Positions 27,089 to 33,579 of a DNA stretch of 33,579 bases are shown in pieces. Numbering within the stretch: position 1 is the stretch's first letter; each line of letters begins with the position of its first letter. The notes below the pieces were generated by a model. The model was not told where the DNA came from. It did not search any database and was given only the letters and a program-made list of their open reading frames with translations. Position numbers and translations under genes: made by a program. The DNA is from Shimia sp. (GTDB lineage Bacteria; Pseudomonadota; Alphaproteobacteria; Rhodobacterales; Rhodobacteraceae). The stretch spans positions 1-33,579 of the forward strand of contig JAAENN010000062.1 of the NCBI GenBank assembly GCA_024224295.1, given 5' to 3'.

Positions 27089-28309
27089 TTGTTAGAAGAA
27101 CAACCCTCTGCCGCCGACCTTGATCTCATTGCCGAGTTTGAGCCCCGTTTTGAGATGCTGGATACCAACAGCCTTGTAGCCCTCGCCGAAAACGCCCCGC
27201 TGGGCGACGGCGGTGTGCACGCCTCCAATCTGCTCGCCCAAGCGCTTGAGAAAGACCCGCACAACCACGCGGCGCATCTCCTTAAAGAGCAATTACATCA
27301 AATGTTTGTGCCCCGATGGCACTTCCCTATGCTCGCTGACACCGTGCGCAACCAAGCCTACGCCAAGGCCATCGCCGCCAAGGTGCAACCGGGCGACATC
27401 GTGCTCGACATTGGCTGCGGCGCTGGTCTCACCGCCATGCTCGCTGCCCGTGCTGGGGCCACACATGTCTACGCCATCGAAGGCCAGCCGCTCATTGCTG
27501 CAGCCGCTAAACAGGTGATCGCCGACAATGGCTTAAGCGACAAAATCACAATTCTGTCCAAATGGTCGCATGAGCTGATCATTGGCGAAGACCTGCCGGA
27601 ACGCGCCGACGTTGTGGTCTCTGAAATTGTCGACAGCAACCTGCTGGGCGAAGGCGCGCTTGCCACGCTGACCCACGCGATGGAACATCTTGCCAAACCC
27701 AACGCCCGCACGGTGCCTGAAAGCGGCACACTCAAGGCGCAGTTGGTGGAGAGCGCCGCCCTGCGCAATCAGTACCGCCCACTTGAGGCCGAAGGCTTTG
27801 ATCTCTCCTCCTTCCACAAGTTTGCCAATGTTGCACAGGTAACCCCCAATGACTCCGCCGCCTGCGGCCTACGCCCCTTGGGCCCCACCAGTGACCTATT
27901 CCACTTTGATTTCGCGCACCCAGACATGGCCCATGGCAAAACCACCCTACCGCTGTTCTCCAGCACGGTGGGCACCGCCCACGCGGTTGTGGTCAGCTTT
28001 GACATGGTGCTGGCGCCGGGCATTTCAGTGTCCAACGACCTGAACACCGACGGCCATTGGGGCCGTTTTTCTTACTTGCTGGAACAGTCCACGGCAGTTT
28101 CCGTGGGATCTCAGATCACAGTCACGGCCCAGCACGACGCCACCAAGCTCAGCGTATCAATCCATGACGCGACCCCAGCGGAGCGCCCAATTGTCTGGCA
28201 GCGTGGCGTGAACAACCAAAGCACTTTCAAACCGATACCTGAGGCCACGCCATCCTGGTACGTTCCGGACACGCAGGAGACGCCAGCATCCGAGCGTCCG
28301 ATGCACTAA
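27089..28309 (+). CDS. PRMT7-like class I SAM-dependent methyltransferase
   Basis: A 406-residue protein. Residues ~1-75 are helical. A Rossmann SAM-binding domain follows: motif I VLDIGCGAGLTAMLAARAGA starts at residue 105, then the YAIEGQ acidic end of strand 2. SEIVDSNLLGEG (from Ser178) corresponds to the double-E loop of protein arginine methyltransferases, in the PRMT7 style (SE...D..L.GEG). A beta-barrel-like C-terminal half completes the PRMT layout. The start is TTG, with AAGGAA 8 bases upstream. Protein arginine methylation is the family activity, but the substrate, and whether the bacterial protein methylates protein at all, are unknown. It ends at a 9-bp hairpin. Confidence 0.82.
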   Translation: MLEEQPSAADLDLIAEFEPRFEMLDTNSLVALAENAPLGDGGVHASNLLAQALEKDPHNHAAHLLKEQLHQMFVPRWHFPMLADTVRNQAYAKAIAAKVQPGDIVLDIGCGAGLTAMLAARAGATHVYAIEGQPLIAAAAKQVIADNGLSDKITILSKWSHELIIGEDLPERADVVVSEIVDSNLLGEGALATLTHAMEHLAKPNARTVPESGTLKAQLVESAALRNQYRPLEAEGFDLSSFHKFANVAQVTPNDSAACGLRPLGPTSDLFHFDFAHPDMAHGKTTLPLFSSTVGTAHAVVVSFDMVLAPGISVSNDLNTDGHWGRFSYLLEQSTAVSVGSQITVTAQHDATKLSVSIHDATPAERPIVWQRGVNNQSTFKPIPEATPSWYVPDTQETPASERPMH

Positions 28310-28331
28310 AACGTTTTCTACAAAAAGCACT

Positions 28332-28364
28332 CCGCCAAAGCATGTCCTTTGGCGGGCGCATTTT
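28332..28364 (+). terminator. Terminator after the PRMT-like gene
   Basis: A 9-bp perfect stem (CCGCCAAAG at 28332-28340 with CTTTGGCGG at 28347-28355), loop CATGTC, then GCGCA and TTTT. The T run is short and offset. Confidence 0.6.
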
Positions 28365-28433
28365 CATCAAACTATTGACATAGATGAGTGAAATGTACTC
28401 CAGACAATCTGTAATTGGTAACCTGGAGACATT

Positions 28434-28919
28434 ATGAAATCGCTTTTGATCGGCGCGGTATTCACCGCGTTAACTGCTCAAACGGCAAGCGCCATGGACG
28501 CACACGAAAACTTAACTTTGGACCATTGCGAGCCAACCGCAGCCGATTTCGAAACCTGCAGCATTTCTCAGCTAGACGCCTGCTTAGAAGCCGAGCCCGT
28601 CGGTCTGTTAGGTCGCGCATGCCAAAATGTGTTCGGATCCGAAGCCGATGAAACGTTGAATCAATTCTACAAAGAAGCTGTTCACGCCGCAAAAAATGTC
28701 GAAAAACAATTTCGAGGTACGGCATGGCAAGGTCAAGAAGAGCTTTTGCGAAAATCACAACGCGCTTGGGTCAAAATGCGCGACACCACGTGTCTGCTGT
28801 CCGGTCAATTTGGCGCCGTTAACTCCGGGGCGGATGCAGATATTGCTGAATGCGCAGGGCGGCTGTCAATCAGACGAGTAGCGGACCTCCAAAAAGAGAT
28901 TGGTCAATATATGCAATGA
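28434..28919 (+). CDS. Secreted LprI/DUF1311-domain protein
   Basis: A 161-residue exported protein. The signal peptide is MKSLLIGAVFTALTAQTASA, cleaved before MDAH. The C-terminal ~90 residues form a DUF1311 (LprI-type) domain: LRKSQRAWVKMRDTTCLL with the conserved RAWxxxRD..C pattern, then the later Cys in IAECAGRLSIRR. Six cysteines in the mature part suggest disulfides. Some family members inhibit lysozyme, and many are uncharacterised. GGAGA lies 4 bases before the ATG. A TTGACA hexamer (28375-28380) could be a -35 element, but no good -10 follows at the right distance. It ends at a terminator shared with the convergent cyclophilin genes. Confidence 0.88.
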   Translation: MKSLLIGAVFTALTAQTASAMDAHENLTLDHCEPTAADFETCSISQLDACLEAEPVGLLGRACQNVFGSEADETLNQFYKEAVHAAKNVEKQFRGTAWQGQEELLRKSQRAWVKMRDTTCLLSGQFGAVNSGADADIAECAGRLSIRRVADLQKEIGQYMQ

Positions 28920-28938
28920 CCGAAGCCCAATTCGACAA

Positions 28939-28975
28939 AAAGGCCCGCCGCAGTTGCTGCGATGGGCCTTTCTTT
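28939..28975. terminator. Bidirectional terminator between LprI and cyclophilin genes
   Basis: AAAGGCCC (28939-28946) pairs with GGGCCTTT (28964-28971). An inner CGCAG/CTGCG stem and TTG loop extend it. TTTCTTT follows on the plus strand and TTTTTG on the minus strand, so it can serve both convergent units. Confidence 0.88.
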
Positions 28976-29004
28976 GGTGCTTCACGTCACAGGCGCGACG
29001 CAGA

Positions 29005-29550
29005 TCACTCGGTCACAGTGACTTTTTTCATCATGTCAGGCTGGCCAATCACTGCACCGTTTTGACCTTTGCCCAGCTTGATCTGATCAACAACATCCAT
29101 GCCATCAGTCACTTGGCCCACAACAGTGTACTGACCGTTCAGGAATGGACCTGGCGCAAACATGATGAAAAACTGGCTATTGGCCGAGTTCGGACTCTGG
29201 CTGCGCGCCATGCCCACCACACCACGGTCATAGTTGATGTCGGAAAACTCCGCAGGCAAATCCGGGCGATCCGATCCGCCACGACCCGCCATGCGCATGT
29301 CTTCGCCAACTTTGCCAAATTCCACATCACCTGTTTGCGCCATAAAGCCTTCAATCACGCGGTGAAACACCACGCCATCGTACTGGCCTTCTGCCGCCAA
29401 CGCGGTGATCTGTTCAACATGCTTCGGGGCCACGTCTTCCAGAAGATCGATGGTAATGACGCCATTGGCCTCACCTGCAACCTCAATCTGAAGGCCGGTG
29501 GCCAGCGCAGGGCTGGCCAACACAGCAAAGGCAGCTGCAAGCTTAAGCAT
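29005..29550 (-). CDS. Periplasmic peptidyl-prolyl cis-trans isomerase (cyclophilin)
   Basis: An exported cyclophilin of about 181 residues. The signal peptide is MLKLAAAFAVLASPALA, followed by TG. The catalytic core is present: FHRVIEGFMAQTGD with the active-site Arg, MARSQSPNSANSQFFIMF, and FLNGQYTVVGQVTDGMDVV. It speeds proline isomerisation in folding exported proteins. The start is placed at the ATG at 29550, which overlaps the end of the upstream cyclophilin by 8 bases. Two in-frame ATGs up to 29565 would only lengthen the signal peptide slightly. It is the second gene of a two-cyclophilin operon. Confidence 0.95.
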   Translation of the reverse strand: MLKLAAAFAVLASPALATGLQIEVAGEANGVITIDLLEDVAPKHVEQITALAAEGQYDGVVFHRVIEGFMAQTGDVEFGKVGEDMRMAGRGGSDRPDLPAEFSDINYDRGVVGMARSQSPNSANSQFFIMFAPGPFLNGQYTVVGQVTDGMDVVDQIKLGKGQNGAVIGQPDMMKKVTVTE

Positions 29551-30055
29551 CGACATCTGCCGCAACCTTAACGCTGATCATGCGATCTGGGTTCGCAGGT
29601 GGTTCGCCTTTCACGATCGCGTCCACATGCTCCATGCCGGAGGTCACACGACCATAAACGGTGTATTGACCGTTCAGGAAGTGGTTATCCTTGAAGTTGA
29701 TGAAGAACTGGCTGTTGGCAGAGTCCGGCATCTGGCTGCGGGCCGCGCCCAAGGTGCCACGGTCGTGCGGCAGTTTGGAGAACTCGGCCTTCAGGTCTGG
29801 CAGACCAGAACCGCCAGTGCCCGCCATACGCAGGTTGAAATCATTTTCCATGTTGCCGTTGGCCACATCCCCAGTCTGCGCCATGAAGCCGTCGATCACA
29901 CGGTGGAACGCCACGTTGTCATACTGACCGGAGCGTGCCAGCTCTTTCATACGCTCCGCATGGCCCGGTGCCACATCGGGCAGCAGCTCAATAACAACCG
30001 TACCACCGGTCAGTTCCATCAGGATTGTGTTCTCAGGATCTTTGATTTCAGCCAT
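29543..30055 (-). CDS. Cytoplasmic peptidyl-prolyl cis-trans isomerase (cyclophilin)
   Basis: A 170-residue cyclophilin without a signal peptide. Motifs: FHRVIDGFMAQTGD, the RMAGTGGSGLPDLKAEFS loop, MPDSANSQFFINF, and FLNGQYTVYGRVTSGMEHVD. The ATG at 30055 is chosen because GAGGAG lies 7 bases before it; the frame is open 16 codons further but lacks a site there. It is the paralogue of the exported cyclophilin that follows it, and the two overlap, which suggests tandem duplication and division between cytoplasm and periplasm. It is divergent from pgk. Confidence 0.95.
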   Translation of the reverse strand: MAEIKDPENTILMELTGGTVVIELLPDVAPGHAERMKELARSGQYDNVAFHRVIDGFMAQTGDVANGNMENDFNLRMAGTGGSGLPDLKAEFSKLPHDRGTLGAARSQMPDSANSQFFINFKDNHFLNGQYTVYGRVTSGMEHVDAIVKGEPPANPDRMISVKVAADVDA

Positions 30056-30184
30056 GTCGGCGCTCCTCAATGTAAATACTTGCCCCGTAGTTAAACATCC
30101 CATCGGCGAATGCCAAGAGAGCGTTGACCCCGTGCCCCAGTGCGCTAGGAATGCGGAAACAGATTTTCATTGGAGATTGCAACC

Positions 30185-31375
30185 ATGGCGTGGAAGACAC
30201 TCGATCAAATGGACCTCACCGGCAAGCGGGTGCTGACCCGCGTGGACATCAACGTGCCGGTTGCAGACGGCCTGGTCACTGACACCACCCGCATCGACCG
30301 CATTGTCCCTACCGTAAAGGACATCCTAGCCGCCGGGGGCAAGCCCATCCTGCTAGCCCACTTTGGCCGTCCCAAAGGCGAACGCGTGCCGGAGATGTCT
30401 CTGCAACAACTCGTCCCTGCTCTGGAAACCGCCTTTGGCACCAAGGTGATGTTTGCTGCAGATTGTGTCGGCCCTGCTGCCGAGGCCGCCGTGAACGCGC
30501 TTCCTGAAGGTGACGTGCTTTTGCTGGAAAACACCCGCTACCATGCAGGCGAAACCAAAAACGACGCCGACCTGACCGCAGCCATGGCCAAACTCGGCGA
30601 CGTCTTCTGCAACGACGCTTTCTCCGCTGCACATCGCGCCCACAGCTCCACCTGTGGCCTTGCACGGGCCTTGCCCGCCTGTGCGGGTCGTCTGATGCAG
30701 GCGGAACTTTCTGCTCTGGAAAGCGCACTGGCTGATCCGGTCCGCCCAGTGACCGCCGTTGTTGGCGGTGCCAAAGTCTCCACCAAGCTGGAACTGCTTG
30801 GCAATCTGGTCGACAAGGTCGACAACGTCGTGATTGGTGGCGGCATGGCCAACACCTTCCTCGCTGCGCAAGGCATCGACGTGGGCAAATCACTGGCCGA
30901 ACATGACATGACAGACACCGCATCTGAAATCCTCGCCAAAGCCAAAGCAGCTGGCTGCACCGTCGTGCTTCCCACCGATGTGGTTGTGGCGCGCGAATTT
31001 GCCGCCAATGCCGCCAATGAAACCGTTGCTGCAGATGCCTGCCCAGCTGACGCCATGATCCTCGACGCAGGTCCGGCCACCGTCGCAAAGGTCTCAGAAG
31101 TGTTTGAGGCCTCCAAAACTCTGATCTGGAACGGCCCCATGGGAGCCTTTGAGATTGAGCCGTTTAACGCCGCCACCGACGCCGCAGCCCTTAAAGCCGC
31201 TGCGCTCACCAAATCTGGCGCGCTGGTTTCCGTGGCCGGTGGTGGTGATACGGTCGCCGCGCTCAACGCCTCCGGCGCCGCTGTAGATTTCAGCTACATC
31301 TCCACCGCAGGCGGTGCATTCCTGGAATGGATGGAAGGCAAGGAACTGCCCGGCGTCGCCGCACTCAGCCAATAA
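30185..31375 (+). CDS. pgk: Phosphoglycerate kinase
   Basis: A 396-residue, standard-length glycolytic and gluconeogenic enzyme that interconverts 1,3-bisphosphoglycerate/ADP and 3-phosphoglycerate/ATP. Seen: RVDINVP near the N-terminus, [68 protein letters not shown] and the nucleotide-binding [11 protein letters not shown]. The ATG at 30185 follows GGAG at 9 bases and gives [17 protein letters not shown]; an in-frame TTG at 30170 is not needed. fda lies downstream on the same strand after a 168-base gap with two hairpins. Confidence 0.97.
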   Translation: MAWKTLDQMDLTGKRVLTRVDINVPVADGLVTDTTRIDRIVPTVKDILAAGGKPILLAHFGRPKGERVPEMSLQQLVPALETAFGTKVMFAADCVGPAAEAAVNALPEGDVLLLENTRYHAGETKNDADLTAAMAKLGDVFCNDAFSAAHRAHSSTCGLARALPACAGRLMQAELSALESALADPVRPVTAVVGGAKVSTKLELLGNLVDKVDNVVIGGGMANTFLAAQGIDVGKSLAEHDMTDTASEILAKAKAAGCTVVLPTDVVVAREFAANAANETVAADACPADAMILDAGPATVAKVSEVFEASKTLIWNGPMGAFEIEPFNAATDAAALKAAALTKSGALVSVAGGGDTVAALNASGAAVDFSYISTAGGAFLEWMEGKELPGVAALSQ

Positions 31376-31462
31376 CACCCGCCTTGCGCAAACCGCGCAA
31401 AACACAGGCGCAAAATTAATACGACATTCAAATTAAATAGCGGTAGCGCCACCATAATTGCA

Positions 31463-31499
31463 CCCGTTGTCTGGCTCCTCTATGAGCAAGGACAACGGG
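31463..31499 (+). other. Stable hairpin in the pgk-fda gap
   Basis: CCCGTTGTC (31463-31471) pairs with GACAACGGG (31491-31499), 9 bp perfect, with an inner GCTC/GAGC pair. CCTTTAACCCTTTATTC follows, and a T7 run comes only at 31524-31530, next to the fda ribosome site. It is a weak pgk terminator or a structure in the fda leader. A smaller hairpin TTGCGC/GCGCAA lies at 31384-31400 just after pgk. Confidence 0.55.
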
Positions 31500-31543
31500 C
31501 CTTTAACCCTTTATTCACAACCATTTTTTTCATGGGGACAGAT

Positions 31544-32437
31544 ATGTCTAACCAAGCTCAAGCAGAAAAAATCTCCAACGGCCAAGGCTTCATCGCCGCG
31601 CTCGATCAATCAGGCGGCTCCACCCCAAAGGCGCTTGGCCTCTACGGCGTTCAGGCCGATGCATTCAGCAACGACGCAGAGATGTTTGATCTGATCCACG
31701 GTATGCGCTCCCGCATCGCTCAGGCACCGGCTTTCACCGGTGACAAAGTAGTTGGCGCAATCCTGTTTGAAATGACCATGGATCGCGACATCGACGGCGT
31801 GCCAACACCCACCTATATGTGGGAACAGCGCGGCGTTGTACCGTTCCTCAAGGTCGACAAGGGCCTCGCCGACGAAGAAAACGGCTGTCAAGTGATGAAG
31901 CCGATGCCAGAGCTCGACGCGCTGTGTGAACGTGCGGTTGCCAAAGGCGTGTTTGGCACCAAAATGCGCTCCGTGATCTCCGCTGCAAACGAGACCGGCA
32001 TCAAAGCGGTTGTGTCCCAACAGTTTGAAGTGGGCAAACAGATCATCGGCCACGGCCTGATGCCGATCATTGAACCAGAGGTCACCATCTCAATTGCCGA
32101 CAAAGCCGAAGCTGAGGACATCCTTCTGGCCCAACTGACCGCCGAGCTGGACGCACTGCCCGCCGACAAACAGGTCATGCTGAAACTGACCTTGCCCAAC
32201 AAAGCGAACCAGTACAAAGCTCTGGTCGACCACCCGCGCGTAATGAAGGTCGTGGCCCTCTCTGGTGGTTACACCCGCGAAGACGCCAACGCCAAACTAG
32301 CTGAAAACACCGGCATGATCGCCAGCTTCTCCCGTGCCCTGACAGAAGGCCTGTCTGCACAGCAAAGCGACGACGAGTTCGCCGCCACTATCGCTGACAG
32401 CATCGAAGGCATCTATCAGGCCTCCATCGCGGGCTAA
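31544..32437 (+). CDS. fda: Class I fructose-bisphosphate aldolase
   Basis: A 297-residue Schiff-base (metal-independent) aldolase that cleaves fructose 1,6-bisphosphate to dihydroxyacetone phosphate and glyceraldehyde 3-phosphate. The N-terminal block GFIAALDQSGGSTPKAL, VGAILFEMTMDRDIDG, GTKMRSVISAAN and the active-site strand VMLKLTLP are typical; Lys214 in the last is the expected Schiff-base lysine. The start at 31544 (MSNQAQAEKI) has GGGGACA in front; an ATG four codons earlier is part of that same stretch. Together with pgk it covers two lower glycolysis/gluconeogenesis steps. A terminator follows. Confidence 0.95.
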   Translation: MSNQAQAEKISNGQGFIAALDQSGGSTPKALGLYGVQADAFSNDAEMFDLIHGMRSRIAQAPAFTGDKVVGAILFEMTMDRDIDGVPTPTYMWEQRGVVPFLKVDKGLADEENGCQVMKPMPELDALCERAVAKGVFGTKMRSVISAANETGIKAVVSQQFEVGKQIIGHGLMPIIEPEVTISIADKAEAEDILLAQLTAELDALPADKQVMLKLTLPNKANQYKALVDHPRVMKVVALSGGYTREDANAKLAENTGMIASFSRALTEGLSAQQSDDEFAATIADSIEGIYQASIAG

Positions 32438-32497
32438 GCCGAAGAAAATGAAATCATAAAAGGCGCTCCATCACGGCCAGCCGTTCACTTAACTTGT

Positions 32498-32528
32498 GCC
32501 TCCGACGGGCTGTCGGGGGCTTCATTTT
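32498..32528 (+). terminator. Rho-independent terminator after fda
   Basis: GCCTCCGAC (32498-32506) pairs with GTCGGGGGC (32512-32520) with one T-G pair, loop GGGCT, tail TTCATTTT. Confidence 0.75.
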
Positions 32529-32716
32529 GTAGTATGATTCTGGAGGCCACAAAATGCTGTGGTGCCGACGAGTAAGTGTATCTCTGCGATAGAGTTGAAG
32601 TCGGGTTCAGGCACAGTTCGTTGGACAAGCAGAAAATTTCACCGCAATATCAGCTCCGGACAAAGATGCCTTTCCCTACACCCGCCTCAATGGCCCTTGC
32701 GCTTAGGAAAGCGAAC

Positions 32717-33082
32717 TCACAGAACTCTGCCACATCGCCCGTCTGTAATTGCATATGTTTCCAAGATATAGCGTCCTACCGCACCTCCTGAAACAATGCG
32801 AACCGCTACGAAGTTTGGGTCCTCGATGTCCGCCTGTTGCTGAACAAATGGAATTACGGATGGCGCATAATGGTTGCAAAGCGCCAACAACAGTTCGTCC
32901 AAGTTGTCGTTGCTGAACAATCCGCTGGGGATTGGATCAGGTTGGATGCGCATCTCTATTCCATCACCGTAAGAGGAGTGGGACGAGACACCGGTGTCGA
33001 CCAACCGCCATTGAACATCTTGTGCCGAAAGGGGCAGTGCAAATGACAACAAAAAGCTTGCGGAGACCGCTGTTCTTTTCAT
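32717..33082 (-). CDS. Small secreted protein, unknown
   Basis: A 121-residue protein with a clear signal peptide, MKRTAVSASFLLSFALPLSA, cleaved before QDVQW. The mature part has two cysteines (ALCNHYAP and the C-terminal DGRCGRVL) that could form a disulfide. I do not recognise a family. The frame is open to an ATG at 33187, but starting at 33082 puts the signal peptide first and has AGGGG upstream. The alternative ATG at 33187 overlaps the stop of the upstream reading frame (ATGA). No gene is evident in the ~190 bases between this gene and the fda terminator. Confidence 0.7.
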   Translation of the reverse strand: MKRTAVSASFLLSFALPLSAQDVQWRLVDTGVSSHSSYGDGIEMRIQPDPIPSGLFSNDNLDELLLALCNHYAPSVIPFVQQQADIEDPNFVAVRIVSGGAVGRYILETYAITDGRCGRVL

Positions 33083-33183
33083 GGAGGCCCCTGTCTTTCT
33101 TTTGCTGCTTTGCTCTTGGAACGGACTGTGAGGCAAGCTGCACTGTCGGTCAACCCGTGCCCAAGCTGGCTTTCGGTTGGTAG

Positions 33184-33579
33184 TCATCGCTTTTTTTCAG
33201 GCGGAGGCAATAAGTCGTCAACGTCAAAATTCAATGACGGACTACTGACCTCTTTTGATACGTCGCGTGAAGAGGCATGTGGCGGCTCAAAGAACAAGGG
33301 TTCTCCGACCCAAAGTCCTTCCCATTGAACGAACATCGCAGTCTGAAAGCACTTGGACAAGGTGATCTGGAAAGTGCTGGGGTTTGTGTGCTGTAGTATA
33401 CAATATGTCGGATGGAGCTGTCGCAGGCATCAGATCAAATGCGGATACAAGGCCTTCGCTGGCCGTCATTACGATATACCAGGTGAACATCCAACTAAGC
33501 TCTGTGCTTACAATGCAAAAATAGCCCTTCGCTCTGCAAACGGTGCCAAAATCATCCTTCTTTAACGCGCGCGCCACCG
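33184..33579 (-). pseudogene. Possible frameshifted gene running off the right edge
   Basis: Two overlapping minus-strand frames look like one protein. The first (from the edge to 33287) gives protein-like sequence with ...HFPDHLVQVLSDCDVRSM. The second (33184 to about 33336) gives EGLWVGEPLFFEPPHASS and ends FDVDDLLPPPEKKR before TGA at 33184-33186. They join without a gap if one base is dropped from the CCC run at 33321-33323 (GGG on the coding strand). The joined product would be at least 130 residues. No known domain is recognised. It could be a real frameshift, a sequence error, or two chance frames; the start lies beyond the window or at GTG 33577. Confidence 0.35.

Noticed and set aside
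30309..31088. 259-codon open frame antisense to pgk
   Set aside because: Arg/Trp/Cys-rich low-quality protein, a typical shadow of a high-GC gene.
32554..32592. 12-codon frame (MLWCRRVSVSLR) with a good GGAGG site 7 bases upstream
   Set aside because: Too short to support, no gene follows it on the plus strand, and no attenuator structure is visible.
32529..32716. Possible gene or insertion-sequence remnant after the fda terminator
   Set aside because: All frames are short or low quality, and no terminal repeats or transposase motifs were seen.

Overview
The window reads as a chromosomal stretch of a marine Rhodobacteraceae (Roseobacter-type alphaproteobacterium). The reasons are moderately high GC, dense genes with few gaps, and typical gene pairs of that group: an M23 peptidase with an N-terminal DUF5930-like region overlapping a bactofilin gene, two adjacent cyclophilins divergent from pgk, and pgk followed by a class I aldolase. 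An alphaproteobacterial LexA box (GAAC-N7-GAAC) lies in front of uvrA. No tRNA, rRNA, CRISPR array, intact insertion sequence or prophage was seen.

Layout. 1-3.2 kb: 3' part of a secreted choice-of-anchor-L/Hint protein, a small DUF2892 membrane protein with an FNR-type promoter, an XRE/MmyB-like regulator, and a divergent four-helix membrane protein with a palindromic operator between them. 3.2-6.1 kb: uvrA. 6.2-6.7 kb: remains of a VWA-domain protein gene (two Trp-to-stop changes and a large internal deletion). 6.8-13.7 kb: an MFS permease, lpdA, a small coiled-coil membrane protein, a DUF924 gene, a second MFS permease, and GNAT plus queA. 13.7-20.6 kb: a 1.15-kilo-residue AsmA/DUF3971 protein, apparently upstream of queA in one transcription unit, divergent from bcp and a coupled ferritin-like DUF455 gene; then the M23 peptidase and bactofilin, which form a likely cell-shape/envelope operon. 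20.7-25.3 kb: aqpZ, a WYL regulator divergent from an ABM-fold protein, and a yiaVW-like pair (HlyD adaptor plus DUF3302) downstream of a DUF3179 gene broken by one in-frame TGA. 25.4-28.9 kb: an unrecognised 514-residue multi-spanning membrane protein, a PRMT7-like methyltransferase and a secreted LprI/DUF1311 protein. 29.0-32.4 kb: two cyclophilins, pgk and fda (central carbon metabolism). 32.5-33.6 kb: a low-information right end with a small secreted protein and what looks like a frameshifted gene running off the edge.

Most of the window is housekeeping. No single undescribed multi-gene system stands out. The points most worth a second look are the three regulatory sites with precise architecture (FNR, XRE palindrome, LexA), the three broken genes (VWA, DUF3179, right-edge gene), the orphan 514-residue membrane protein, and two strong unexplained leader hairpins (before the M23 gene and before fda).
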